7,685 bases of DNA from Lysobacterales bacterium (GTDB lineage: Bacteria > Pseudomonadota > Gammaproteobacteria > Xanthomonadales > SZUA-36): the NCBI GenBank assembly GCA_029287515.1, contig JARFQZ010000078.1, positions 1 through 7,685 on the forward strand. The letters run 5' to 3'. A program made the translations under genes and the position numbers. The notes under the pieces were generated by a model, which was given only the letters and a program-made list of their open reading frames with translations, was not told where the DNA came from and did no database searches. Positions 1 to 6,682 of the stretch are shown here, one piece after another (the stretch's first letter is position 1; every line of letters begins with the position of its first letter).

Positions 1-15
1 GTGTATAAGAGACAG
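1..15. other. Synthetic Tn5 mosaic-end (library adapter) remnant
   Basis: The first 15 bases, GTGTATAAGAGACAG, are identical to the last 15 bases of the 19-bp hyperactive Tn5 mosaic end used in tagmentation library kits. The mosaic end is a laboratory hybrid of the two IS50 ends. As I recall them, the natural outside end differs at the fourth position (CTGA rather than CTGT) and the natural inside end differs over positions 10-15, so a real IS50 end does not explain this match. It sits exactly at the window edge, as untrimmed adapter would. It should be masked; the open reading frame through it on the minus strand is not biological. Confidence 0.93.
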
Positions 16-846
16 GGCCCGGTTGATGATATCGACGTACTGCCGCCCCTCGGTGGGTTCAGGAGGCATTGCCAGCGGCGCCGGACCGCGTACCCAGCCG
101 GCAAATGCCTGCTCGATAGCCGAGCGCACCGCGTCAGGGTCGAACATTCCGGCAACGAAAACGTGCGTGCGTTGTGCCCCGAAATTATCCTTGTAAAATG
201 CCCGGATCTGCTCGGCGGTATAGCTTTCGAGTTGCTCGGCAGTCGGGTAAAGGCTGCCATAGGGGTGATCGCCATAAAGCGCCCTGCTGAAAGCAATCTG
301 CCCCATGGTAGCCGGGTCGTTCAACGCGACTTCGAGGTTACGGAGTGAGTCGCGCCGGAGGCGGTCCAGTTCTGACTCAGGCAGCGCCGGGTTGATCATC
401 ACGTCCGCCATCAACGCCACCATGCCGGGGGCAAACTCAGCCAGCGCTTCACCCGTGACAGAAGTTTGATCGGGCCCAACCGAGATGCTCAGGCTGCCGC
501 CCATTTCCGCGGCTTCGCGCGCCACGGCTTCAGAGCTGCGGCTGTCAGTGCCTTCTTCCATCATCTGGGCGGTCAGGTCGGCCAACCAGGTATTTCCGTC
601 TTCGTTGAGGTTGCCCACCATCACTCGGGCGGAGATGGTCGCCTTGGGAATCTTGCCAAAGGGGACCATTGTGACCTTGAGCCCGTTTTCCAGTTTGAAC
701 TGCTGCTTGGCCGGCAACTTGAAATCTTTTGGTGTGCCGCCCTCCGGCGGTGTCTGCTTCGCGGATTCCTGTGCCATTACACTGTGGCATGCCGTCAGAA
801 AAACCACGGCCAGGCCTGCCCGGATGATTGTCGATACTTTAGCCAT
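16..846 (-). CDS. M16 peptidase-like subunit lacking the zinc site, C-terminus missing
   Basis: This is a partial gene: 277 codons are present, against roughly 430-480 usual for a periplasmic M16B subunit, and the 3' end is lost at the contig end. Residues 1-26 form a signal sequence with a hydrophobic core (LAVVFLTA). It could be cleaved as a lipoprotein at C20 (lipobox LTAC) or by signal peptidase I after VMA. The M16 N-terminal domain follows (about 47-210), with the family-typical LENGLKVTMVP strand and an ALYGDHPYG segment, then the start of the M16_C domain near 213-235. At the place where active subunits have HxxEH this protein has D90-L-T-A-Q94, so all zinc-site residues are gone. It should be a non-catalytic partner that helps bind substrate. 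The ATG overlaps the upstream gene's stop by 8 bases, and AGGAG at 854-858 lies 7 bases before it, which implies translational coupling. The family call is strong; the substrate is unknown. Confidence 0.88.
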
Positions 847-2302
847 TGTTCTGCTCCTGTTCTGCAGCGCCGGCCTCGAGCACAAGCGTCGTTCGGTTTG
901 TCGGCCTCAGATATTCCCGGGCAGTTTTCTGTATCAACTCGGGTGTCACAGCCATGATCCCTTTTTCAAAATCATTGACAAGCGCGGGCTTGTCATCGAA
1001 AAGCGCCAGGGAAGCCAGCAGGTCCGCACGCCCAAAGCCGAAGAAATTATTGATCTGGTCATAATAAGCTGAACGCCACTTGACGATTGCACGGTCGAGA
1101 GTCGCCTGATCGACGGGGGCTGCCTTGAGCTCCCCGATGACACCATCGAATACCTCCAGGATGTCTTCGCGGCTTACACCCGCGTCGTGAATGAAAGAGC
1201 CGGTCCACAGCATCGGCCCTTTGTAGTTAAGCATGTTACCGAGCAAGGCGTTGATGCCGCCGCTCACACCGTCTGTCATGCCCGCGGATTTGACCAGCGC
1301 CTGGTGCAGCATGCTGTCATTGCCTTGCAACAGGATCTGGTCGATCAGCCCCATCGCATACCACTCGGGCGTCAGCCGCTCCGGCACGTGATAGGCAAAT
1401 GCAAAGCCGGGACGCGTCGCGAGCGGATCTTCCCGGGATACCTTTTTCTCGGCTTCCTGGCGCGGTTCCGTTATGTCCGGGAGTGTGACCGGCTCCGGTG
1501 ATGCGGGGATGTCCGAAAAATACTGCTTGACCATCTCCAGTGCCTCGGCCGAATCGAAATCACCCACGATCGCAATCGCCGCGTTGTCAGGCGCGTAATA
1601 CTGGGAAAAGAAAACGGCTACATCATTAAGCGAGGCCGCGTCGAGATCTTCCAGGTCACCGTAAAAATTATGCGAGTTGTACCAGTTCTCATTGGCATAC
1701 TGTGGCATCCATAACCAGGGGAAGCCTCCGTAAGGCTGGTTCAGCACATTGACCTTGACCTCGTTCTTGACCACTCCCTGCTGGTTTGCCAGGTTTTCGT
1801 CGGTGATCGACAAGCCGCGCATGCGGTCTGCTTCTGCCCAGAGCATGGTCTCGAGTTTGTGCGCGGGCACAATTTCGAAGTAATTGGTGAAATCATACCG
1901 GGTTGAGCCATTGAGAATGCCGCCGTTGGCCTGTACCAGCTTGATGAACTCCATTTTTCCAAGGTTTTCCGAGCCCTGGAACATCATGTGCTCAAAAAGG
2001 TGGGCAAAACCCGTGCGGTCGCGGGGTTCGATACGGAATCCGATGTTGTAGTAAACGGCCACCGTCACGACCGGGGCGGTATCGTCCTCGGACAAAATGA
2101 CCTTCAAGCCATTGTCCAGCGTGTGATAGGAAAGGTCGACAGTGAACGGCTTTACCACCGGGTCTTCCGCTGTTGCCGCTGGCTCGGTGTTTTCCACTTG
2201 CTCCGCAACAGGAGCACGTTCGGAGTCCGCCGGGGCTTTTGCGCCCTCGCAGCCCGCCAGGCCGGCAAATACTGAAATGATCATTAACCAACGCAATACC
2301 AT
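839..2302 (-). CDS. M16 zinc metallopeptidase, catalytic subunit, lipoprotein
   Basis: A predicted 487-residue zinc protease of the pitrilysin/M16B type. Residues 1-18 are a lipoprotein signal with lipobox LAGC and lipidated C18. The +2 residue is Glu, not Asp, which by enterobacterial rules favours the outer membrane. A linker rich in Ala, Glu and Pro (19-52) leads to the N-terminal peptidase domain. The zinc motif is H101-L-F-E-H105 and the third ligand is probably E181 in the VVKNEVKVN segment, 75 residues on, which is the canonical M16 spacing. The M16_C domain starts near the QYYAPDNAAIAIVGDFD segment. Length fits a single two-domain subunit that works as a dimer with the inactive neighbour. 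The ATG at 2302 is chosen over one 16 codons upstream because AGGAGG lies 7 bases before it and the signal peptide begins there. The 145-base upstream gap probably holds the promoter, but I see no convincing -35/-10 pair. Substrate unknown; likely roles are degrading or processing peptides in the periplasm. Confidence 0.93.
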   Translation of the reverse strand: MVLRWLMIISVFAGLAGCEGAKAPADSERAPVAEQVENTEPAATAEDPVVKPFTVDLSYHTLDNGLKVILSEDDTAPVVTVAVYYNIGFRIEPRDRTGFAHLFEHMMFQGSENLGKMEFIKLVQANGGILNGSTRYDFTNYFEIVPAHKLETMLWAEADRMRGLSITDENLANQQGVVKNEVKVNVLNQPYGGFPWLWMPQYANENWYNSHNFYGDLEDLDAASLNDVAVFFSQYYAPDNAAIAIVGDFDSAEALEMVKQYFSDIPASPEPVTLPDITEPRQEAEKKVSREDPLATRPGFAFAYHVPERLTPEWYAMGLIDQILLQGNDSMLHQALVKSAGMTDGVSGGINALLGNMLNYKGPMLWTGSFIHDAGVSREDILEVFDGVIGELKAAPVDQATLDRAIVKWRSAYYDQINNFFGFGRADLLASLALFDDKPALVNDFEKGIMAVTPELIQKTAREYLRPTNRTTLVLEAGAAEQEQNNG

Positions 2303-2309
2303 GAAGAAC

Positions 2310-2315
2310 CCTCCT
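2310..2315 (-). promoter_or_regulatory. Ribosome binding site deciding the M16 start
   Basis: AGGAGG on the minus strand, 7 bases upstream of the ATG at 2302. It selects this start over the in-frame ATG at 2350, whose extra 16 residues would sit in front of a complete lipoprotein signal peptide. Confidence 0.8.
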
Positions 2316-2447
2316 TTCACCACAACCGGAGTAAACATTGAACGTAACACGATAGCCTAAAGTCATCTCAACATGTAATGCAAATGATGAGATTGCTCAA
2401 GTTGAACCGGAAAGCAGGACTGAAGACCCCGGGTTGAATTCCTTTTT

Positions 2448-3406
2448 CTATGCTCCGGGCATTTTGCGGCACGCGTCTGCAATCTTCCGTTGCCGCTCTT
2501 CACTGGAAACGAGTATGTCGAAAAAGTCGAGCAGGAAAGCAGCCGAAGCCCGGCGGTCCCCCCGGCCCATTCCCGGGGTGTCGATAAGCATCCTCAGCAT
2601 GTCGTTTTCCATTGCGCTGAATTGCGCGAACAGGGCGTCCCAATCGGTCTCCGGGCTGCAAAACCCCTGGAAGTACCGCTGCTTGACCGACCTGATTGGA
2701 AGGCCCGGCGCCGGCTCAGCATAGTGGGCGTTGACCAGGCCGGACATGTCCAGGTCGAAAAGGACCGGAACCTGCCTGCCACCGGGAAAACGCAGCAGGA
2801 AGATGTTTTCCTGGTCCAGGATCGACCAGTCGGTGTTGCCAATCATGTAGTTGAACAGAGCAATCTCGTCAGCTGCAGCGCGGTCCAGTTTTTCGAAGTC
2901 CAGCCCGGACTCGGAAACCAGTTCGGCGTTGAAGCGTCGCGCCAGCGATTCGAAGTGTTCCGCAAAGAAACCGTTACGGGTGAAGTTGCGTCGAGTATTT
3001 TCAGGATCGGCGTAAGTGATGCGCACAAACCGGACTTTAAGACTGACGTCGGTGACCAGGTTGTACAGGCGATATCCGAAGAACTCGTTGCCGACGTAAC
3101 TTTCAAACTCGTCGGGCAAGGTCCGGGAGCGCTTGTTGTCGGTGGAAATGCCCTTTCCGCAATGAGATGTCAGGGCCAGCGTCTGGGCACGGAGTGCATT
3201 TGGCCATTGCCGTCAAGGTATTCGAACACGGTTGGCGTATAGTCGCAATCGGGTGTCTCCCTCGGGCGGCAGAGGTTATCGAAATTGACCGGCATGGTCA
3301 GGTTCAAAACGTCATGTGTTTCGAACAGCAATGGGGAATTCGTTTCAGCGTATGCATCGGCTGAGACAAGAGTCAGGGTAAAAATGGCAATAATAAAACG
3401 GTTCAT
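2448..3406 (-). pseudogene. Broken gene for an exported protein of unknown function
   Basis: Two reading frames appear to be halves of one gene. The 5' part (ATG at 3406 to TGA at 3170) encodes 78 residues: a signal peptide cleaved after AYA (residue 20), then a mature start with Cys-rich LCRPRETPDCDYTPTVFEY. The 3' part is open from before the ACG codon at 3182 to TAG at 2448 in another frame. It encodes TLALTSHCGKG, LPDEFESYV and a C-terminal domain of about 240 residues. That domain has IGNTDWS followed ten codons later by an acidic VLFDLDMSGLV strand, spacing reminiscent of CotH-like or HipA-like kinase folds; this is a weak fold-level guess. The first Met-like codon of the 3' part (TTG 3119) is mid-domain with no ribosome site, so it is not an independent gene. 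From memory, relatives have a few dozen residues between the HSVP and TLALTSH segments, so the lesion may be an internal deletion rather than a one-base slip. A sequencing or assembly error is possible. Confidence 0.75.
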
Positions 3407-3432
3407 ATTCAGCGGTTTCGTGACGGGTGCAG

Positions 3433-3452
3433 GCGCAGTTTACGGGCTGCGC
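3433..3452 (-). terminator. Short GC-rich stem-loop after the GNAT gene
   Basis: A perfect 6-bp inverted repeat, GCGCAG and CTGCGC, with an 8-base loop starts 5 bases after the TAA of the acetyltransferase gene in the direction of transcription. No run of T follows, so it is at best a weak intrinsic terminator or an mRNA 3'-end stabiliser. It lies in the 51-base gap before the broken gene. Confidence 0.25.
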
Positions 3453-3457
3453 GAATA

Positions 3458-4000
3458 TTATGTAAGCGATTCGTCGAGCCTGGAACGGTAGAGTACGACA
3501 TCTTCATCGTCGCCCGGCATCCGGATCGATTTCCCGGCCATCATGCCAAGCTTTTCAAGCAAGTGGACAGAACGGGTGTTTTCGGGGGTAACGATCGCAC
3601 AGAGTTCCGGCAGCCTCATGTGCTCTCGCGCGTGCCTGACAACCGCTTCAGCGGCCTCGAATGCATAACCTTTTCCACAAAAAGCCGGTAGAAGACCATA
3701 GCCGATATCCGGGTATTCAAGATTTTCCCGCTTGAACAGACCGCAGATACCCATTGCTTCATCCGAATCGTGCAACGACAGTCGATAAGGACCATAGCCA
3801 AAATCGCGGTACAGCTTAAAGACGCCCTCCCGCATGGCGGAGAGCGCTTCGTCCAGCGTGCGAACGCCCCGGTCGCCGACATAACGGATGAACGCCGGGT
3901 CGTTCCAGATGGCCAGCATCAGGTCAGCGTCGTCGTCGTTCAGCCAGCGAAGCTGCAGACGGTCTGTCTCCAATTGTGGAAGCGCAGCTTTATGCCTCAT
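3458..4000 (-). CDS. GNAT family N-acetyltransferase (RimJ/RimL-like)
   Basis: A predicted 180-residue cytoplasmic acetyltransferase of the Acetyltransf_3 type, transferring acetyl from acetyl-CoA to an amine. It opens with the typical ETDRLQLRWLNDDDADLM segment (residues 11-28). Motif A spans about 99-121, with the pyrophosphate-binding loop CGKGYAFEA (108-116). Motif B is VTPENTRSVHLLEKLGM (137-153), matching the PxNxxSxxxxEKxGM signature. Length is normal for the family. The family includes ribosomal-protein acetyltransferases, but many relatives act on small molecules or antibiotics, so the substrate cannot be named. The ATG at 4000 overlaps the upstream hydrolase gene by 11 bases (stop at 3990), so the two are co-transcribed and probably translationally coupled. 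The ribosome site is weak (AGAAGAA), which suits coupling. Confidence 0.9.
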   Translation of the reverse strand: MRHKAALPQLETDRLQLRWLNDDDADLMLAIWNDPAFIRYVGDRGVRTLDEALSAMREGVFKLYRDFGYGPYRLSLHDSDEAMGICGLFKRENLEYPDIGYGLLPAFCGKGYAFEAAEAVVRHAREHMRLPELCAIVTPENTRSVHLLEKLGMMAGKSIRMPGDDEDVVLYRSRLDESLT

Positions 4001-4877
4001 CGAGGTTCTTCTGAAAGAACGCTACAGTCCTTTGCCAGGCCAGTTTTGCCGCGGCTTCGTTATAACGCGGGGTGGAATAATTGTGGAATCCATGACGGGT
4101 CCCTGCGTACAGATGGTGCACGTATTCCTTATTATTTGCTTTCAGAGCCTCTTCGAATTCAGGCCACATGGCATTGATCCGCGGATCATCTTCCGCGGCC
4201 TGGATCATCAGCGGCGCCTGGATCCCGGGAACGTCCGCGCTCGCCGGAGCTGCCCCGTAAAAAGGGACGCCCGCTGACAAACCATCACCCATTTCGACCG
4301 CGAGAAAATTCGTGATACCGCCTCCCCAGCAAAAACCGGTGGCCCCGAGCTTGCCCGCGGAATTTTCATGCGTCTTGACGAAGGCTGCACTGTTGAGCAT
4401 GTCCTGTTTCAGCTTGGACTGGTCCAGGCTCCGCTGCAGTTTTCGGCCATCGTCGTCATTGCCGGGGTAACCACCTACCGGTGACAGGCCGTCCGGCGCC
4501 AGTGCGATGAAACCTTCTACGGCGAACCGGCGCGCGACATCCTCGATATAGGGATTGAGGCCGCGGTTCTCATGAAAGACGATGACGGCCGGAAATTTGC
4601 CTTCCTGGTTTGGCTGTGCCAGGTAACCGCGCATGGTTCCGCTGGTTCCGCCCGGGGAGTCGAAGTCCACGTATCGGGCCCTGATGCGGTCGTCGGTAAA
4701 CAAAACTTCCTGGGCCTCCGCGTAGCGGGGAAGCAGCGCCCGGGCCATGGCGAGGCCGGACACTCCTGCCACCGTGACAGCGCTGGCCTGGCGTAAGAAC
4801 TCACGCCGTTCCATGAAGCCATGGCAGTATTCGTCATACAGGTCGTAGATTCTCTTGTCGATGTCAATCGGATTCAT
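3990..4877 (-). CDS. Dienelactone hydrolase family protein with Tat signal
   Basis: A predicted 295-residue alpha/beta hydrolase. The N-terminus carries a twin-arginine motif, E23-R-R-E-F-L-R29, then a moderately hydrophobic stretch and an AEA cleavage site near residue 55, so export by Tat to the periplasm is likely. The mature domain shows the dienelactone hydrolase features: HENRG with E103 (equivalent to the Glu that holds the nucleophile), nucleophile C183 in GFCWGGG, acid D231 in AEDDPRIN and H262 in GTRHGFHN. The catalytic triad is therefore complete. Classical enzymes cleave dienelactone in chlorocatechol breakdown, but exported relatives are usually of unknown ester substrate, and no aromatic-degradation genes lie nearby. 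The ATG at 4877 follows AGGAGGT by 6 bases and is preferred to an in-frame ATG at 4931. It heads the unit with the GNAT gene and diverges from fhs. Confidence 0.92.
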   Translation of the reverse strand: MNPIDIDKRIYDLYDEYCHGFMERREFLRQASAVTVAGVSGLAMARALLPRYAEAQEVLFTDDRIRARYVDFDSPGGTSGTMRGYLAQPNQEGKFPAVIVFHENRGLNPYIEDVARRFAVEGFIALAPDGLSPVGGYPGNDDDGRKLQRSLDQSKLKQDMLNSAAFVKTHENSAGKLGATGFCWGGGITNFLAVEMGDGLSAGVPFYGAAPASADVPGIQAPLMIQAAEDDPRINAMWPEFEEALKANNKEYVHHLYAGTRHGFHNYSTPRYNEAAAKLAWQRTVAFFQKNLDEA

Positions 4878-4883
4878 GCTTAC

Positions 4884-4890
4884 ACCTCCT
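4884..4890 (-). promoter_or_regulatory. Ribosome binding site deciding the hydrolase start
   Basis: AGGAGGT on the minus strand, 6 bases before the ATG at 4877. It fixes the start 18 codons inside the longest possible frame. Confidence 0.82.
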
Positions 4891-4898
4891 GGAGCAGG

Positions 4899-4916
4899 AT
4901 TACAGGGTAATGTAAT
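4899..4916. promoter_or_regulatory. Candidate operator: perfect inverted repeat in divergent region
   Basis: ATTACA and TGTAAT flank a 6-base centre, giving ATTACAGGGTAATGTAAT. It lies in the 101-base region between the divergent starts of the hydrolase (4877) and fhs (4979), the place where a dimeric regulator would act on either gene. I could not assign convincing promoter hexamers on either strand, and 6-bp arms can arise by chance, so this is a tentative call. Confidence 0.3.
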
Positions 4917-4978
4917 TGAATAGGAAAGCAATCGTCATATTTAGTATCATCCAATGCCACTCAATAAGAGACCCAATC

Positions 4979-6658
4979 ATGACGAAGTATGCATCCGACC
5001 TGGAAATCGCCCAGGCTGCAGAAAAACTGCCGATATGGGAAATTGCAGAAGGGCTGGGGATTCCTGCTGACAATCTGATTCCCTACGGGCATGACAAAGC
5101 CAAGATCGATTATGATTTTCTCGAGAGTGTCCGTGACAAGGCGGATGGAAAACTCATCCTGGTGACCGCAATATCACCGACGCCTGCGGGTGAAGGTAAA
5201 ACAACCACGACTGTCGGTCTGGGTGACGGCCTGTGCAAACTGGGCAAGAAAGCCCTGATCTGCCTGCGTGAGCCCAGCCTGGGGCCCTGCTTTGGGATGA
5301 AGGGGGGCGCAGCAGGTGGCGGCAAAGCCCAGGTGGTTCCGATGACGGACATTAATCTGCATTTCACCGGCGACTTTCATGCAATCGGTGCAGCACATAA
5401 TCTGCTTTCCGCTGTAATCGACAATCACATTCACTGGGAAAACCAGCTGGATATCGATTCCAGGCGAATCACCTGGCGGCGCGTGGTCGATATGAATGAC
5501 CGGGCATTGCGGGAAATTACCAGCGGACTGGGTGGTCCGGGCAATGGCATTCCGCGGCAGGCGGGGTTCGATATCACTGTGGCTTCGGAAATCATGGCGA
5601 TTTTCTGCCTGGCGACCAGTCTGGATGACCTGAAAGAGCGGATAAGCAATATAGTGATCGGCTATACCCGTAAGCGTGAACCTGTGACAGTAAGGGAACT
5701 GAACGTGGCGGGGGCAATGGTGGCGCTGCTGCGCGATGCATTTCAGCCAAACCTGGTACAGACCCTGGAGAATAACCCGGCGCTCATGCACGGTGGCCCC
5801 TTTGCCAACATCGCCCACGGCTGTAACTCCGTCATCGCGACAAAAACAGCCCTGAAACTGGCTGACTTTGTCGTGACCGAGGCCGGCTTCGGCGCAGACC
5901 TGGGCGCAGAGAAGTTCTTTGACATCAAGTGCCGCAAGGCCGGCTTGCGCCCGGATGCCGTGGTGCTGGTCGCGACCACCAAGGCTCTGAAGATGCATGG
6001 TGGGGTGGCGAAAGAAAACCTTGCTGGCGAAGACGTCGAGGCGGTAATCAAGGGTTGTGAGAATCTTGGGCGACACATCCGCAACATGGGGCAGTTCGGT
6101 GTCCCCGTGACAGTCGCGATCAACCATTTCGTGACCGATACGAATGCCGAACATGAGGCCATCAGCAGTTACTGCGCCGAGCTGGGCGTTGAGTGCACGG
6201 TTTCCTCCCACTGGGAACATGGTGGTGAAGGTGCGCGCGGATTGGCTGAACATGTCGTGTCCATGCTGGAGAACCAGCAATCCCAATTCAGGACGCTCTA
6301 TGACGACAACATGAGCCTTTGGGAGAAAACACGCCATATCGCACGCACCATTTACGGTGCTGAGGACATTATTGCCGACAAAAAAGTGCGGATGCAGTTT
6401 GCCGAGTTCGACAAGGCCGGATACCGGAATTTTCCGATTTGCATGGCCAAGACCCAGTACAGTTTTTCAACCGATCCGCTGCTGCTGGGGGCGCCCAATG
6501 GCCACGAAGTTCCCATCCGGGAAATTCGCTTGTCCGCCGGGGCCGGGTTTCTGGTCGTGGTCTGCGGAGCCATCATGACCATGCCGGGGCTTCCGCGCAA
6601 GCCGTCTTCTGAAGCGATAGATGTCAACGAAAATCGGCGTATTGAAGGGCTGTTCTAG
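4979..6658 (+). CDS. fhs: Formate--tetrahydrofolate ligase
   Basis: A cytoplasmic enzyme that joins formate to tetrahydrofolate with ATP to give 10-formyl-THF, feeding purine synthesis, fMet-tRNA and the one-carbon pool. The protein is 559 residues, the normal length, and recognisable end to end. The nucleotide-binding P-loop is TPAGEGKTT at 68-76, followed by the family segment REPSLGPCFGMKGGAAGGG (96-114) and DINLHFTGDFHAI (123-135). It ends in the typical IDVNENRRIEGLF tail, so the TAG stop is genuine. The ATG at 4979 gives the usual MTKYASDLEIA start; a longer in-frame start at 4916 would add 21 unrelated residues. The ribosome site is modest (AAGAG, 8 bases upstream). folD and other folate genes are not in the window. 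The kinase gene follows after 24 bases, so co-transcription is likely. Confidence 0.98.
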   Translation: MTKYASDLEIAQAAEKLPIWEIAEGLGIPADNLIPYGHDKAKIDYDFLESVRDKADGKLILVTAISPTPAGEGKTTTTVGLGDGLCKLGKKALICLREPSLGPCFGMKGGAAGGGKAQVVPMTDINLHFTGDFHAIGAAHNLLSAVIDNHIHWENQLDIDSRRITWRRVVDMNDRALREITSGLGGPGNGIPRQAGFDITVASEIMAIFCLATSLDDLKERISNIVIGYTRKREPVTVRELNVAGAMVALLRDAFQPNLVQTLENNPALMHGGPFANIAHGCNSVIATKTALKLADFVVTEAGFGADLGAEKFFDIKCRKAGLRPDAVVLVATTKALKMHGGVAKENLAGEDVEAVIKGCENLGRHIRNMGQFGVPVTVAINHFVTDTNAEHEAISSYCAELGVECTVSSHWEHGGEGARGLAEHVVSMLENQQSQFRTLYDDNMSLWEKTRHIARTIYGAEDIIADKKVRMQFAEFDKAGYRNFPICMAKTQYSFSTDPLLLGAPNGHEVPIREIRLSAGAGFLVVVCGAIMTMPGLPRKPSSEAIDVNENRRIEGLF

Positions 6659-6682
6659 CGTAATCTGCATTCAGCCCTGACC

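Noticed and set aside
1..15. Natural IS50/Tn5 transposon end
   Set aside because: The bases match the synthetic mosaic end rather than either natural IS50 end, and no transposase or 9-bp duplication is visible.
466..1072. Overlapping plus-strand frames across the M16 gene junction
   Set aside because: Both M16 genes read cleanly on the minus strand here, with family motifs; the plus-strand frames are low-complexity shadows.
2303..2447. Promoter or terminator between the broken gene and the M16 operon
   Set aside because: Candidate hexamers such as TTGAGC or TATCGT do not pair at acceptable spacing, and no stem-loop with a T-run is visible.
2448..3119. Separate 223-residue gene starting at TTG 3119
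   Set aside because: The frame is open and protein-like well upstream of 3119 (CGKG segment), there is no ribosome site, and the start falls mid-domain; it is better read as the 3' part of a broken gene.
2490..3242. Open frame of 250 codons on the plus strand
   Set aside because: It is antisense to the broken exported-protein gene, has no ribosome site or recognisable domain, and its sequence looks like a shadow of the minus-strand codon bias.
4916..4978. Longer N-terminus for fhs starting at 4916
   Set aside because: The extra 21 residues match nothing typical of the enzyme and overlap the divergent regulatory region; ATG 4979 gives the usual family start.
5174..6337. Open frame of 387 codons on the minus strand inside fhs
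   Set aside because: fhs is unmistakable across the whole region; this long antisense frame is a by-product of its codon use and shows no domain.
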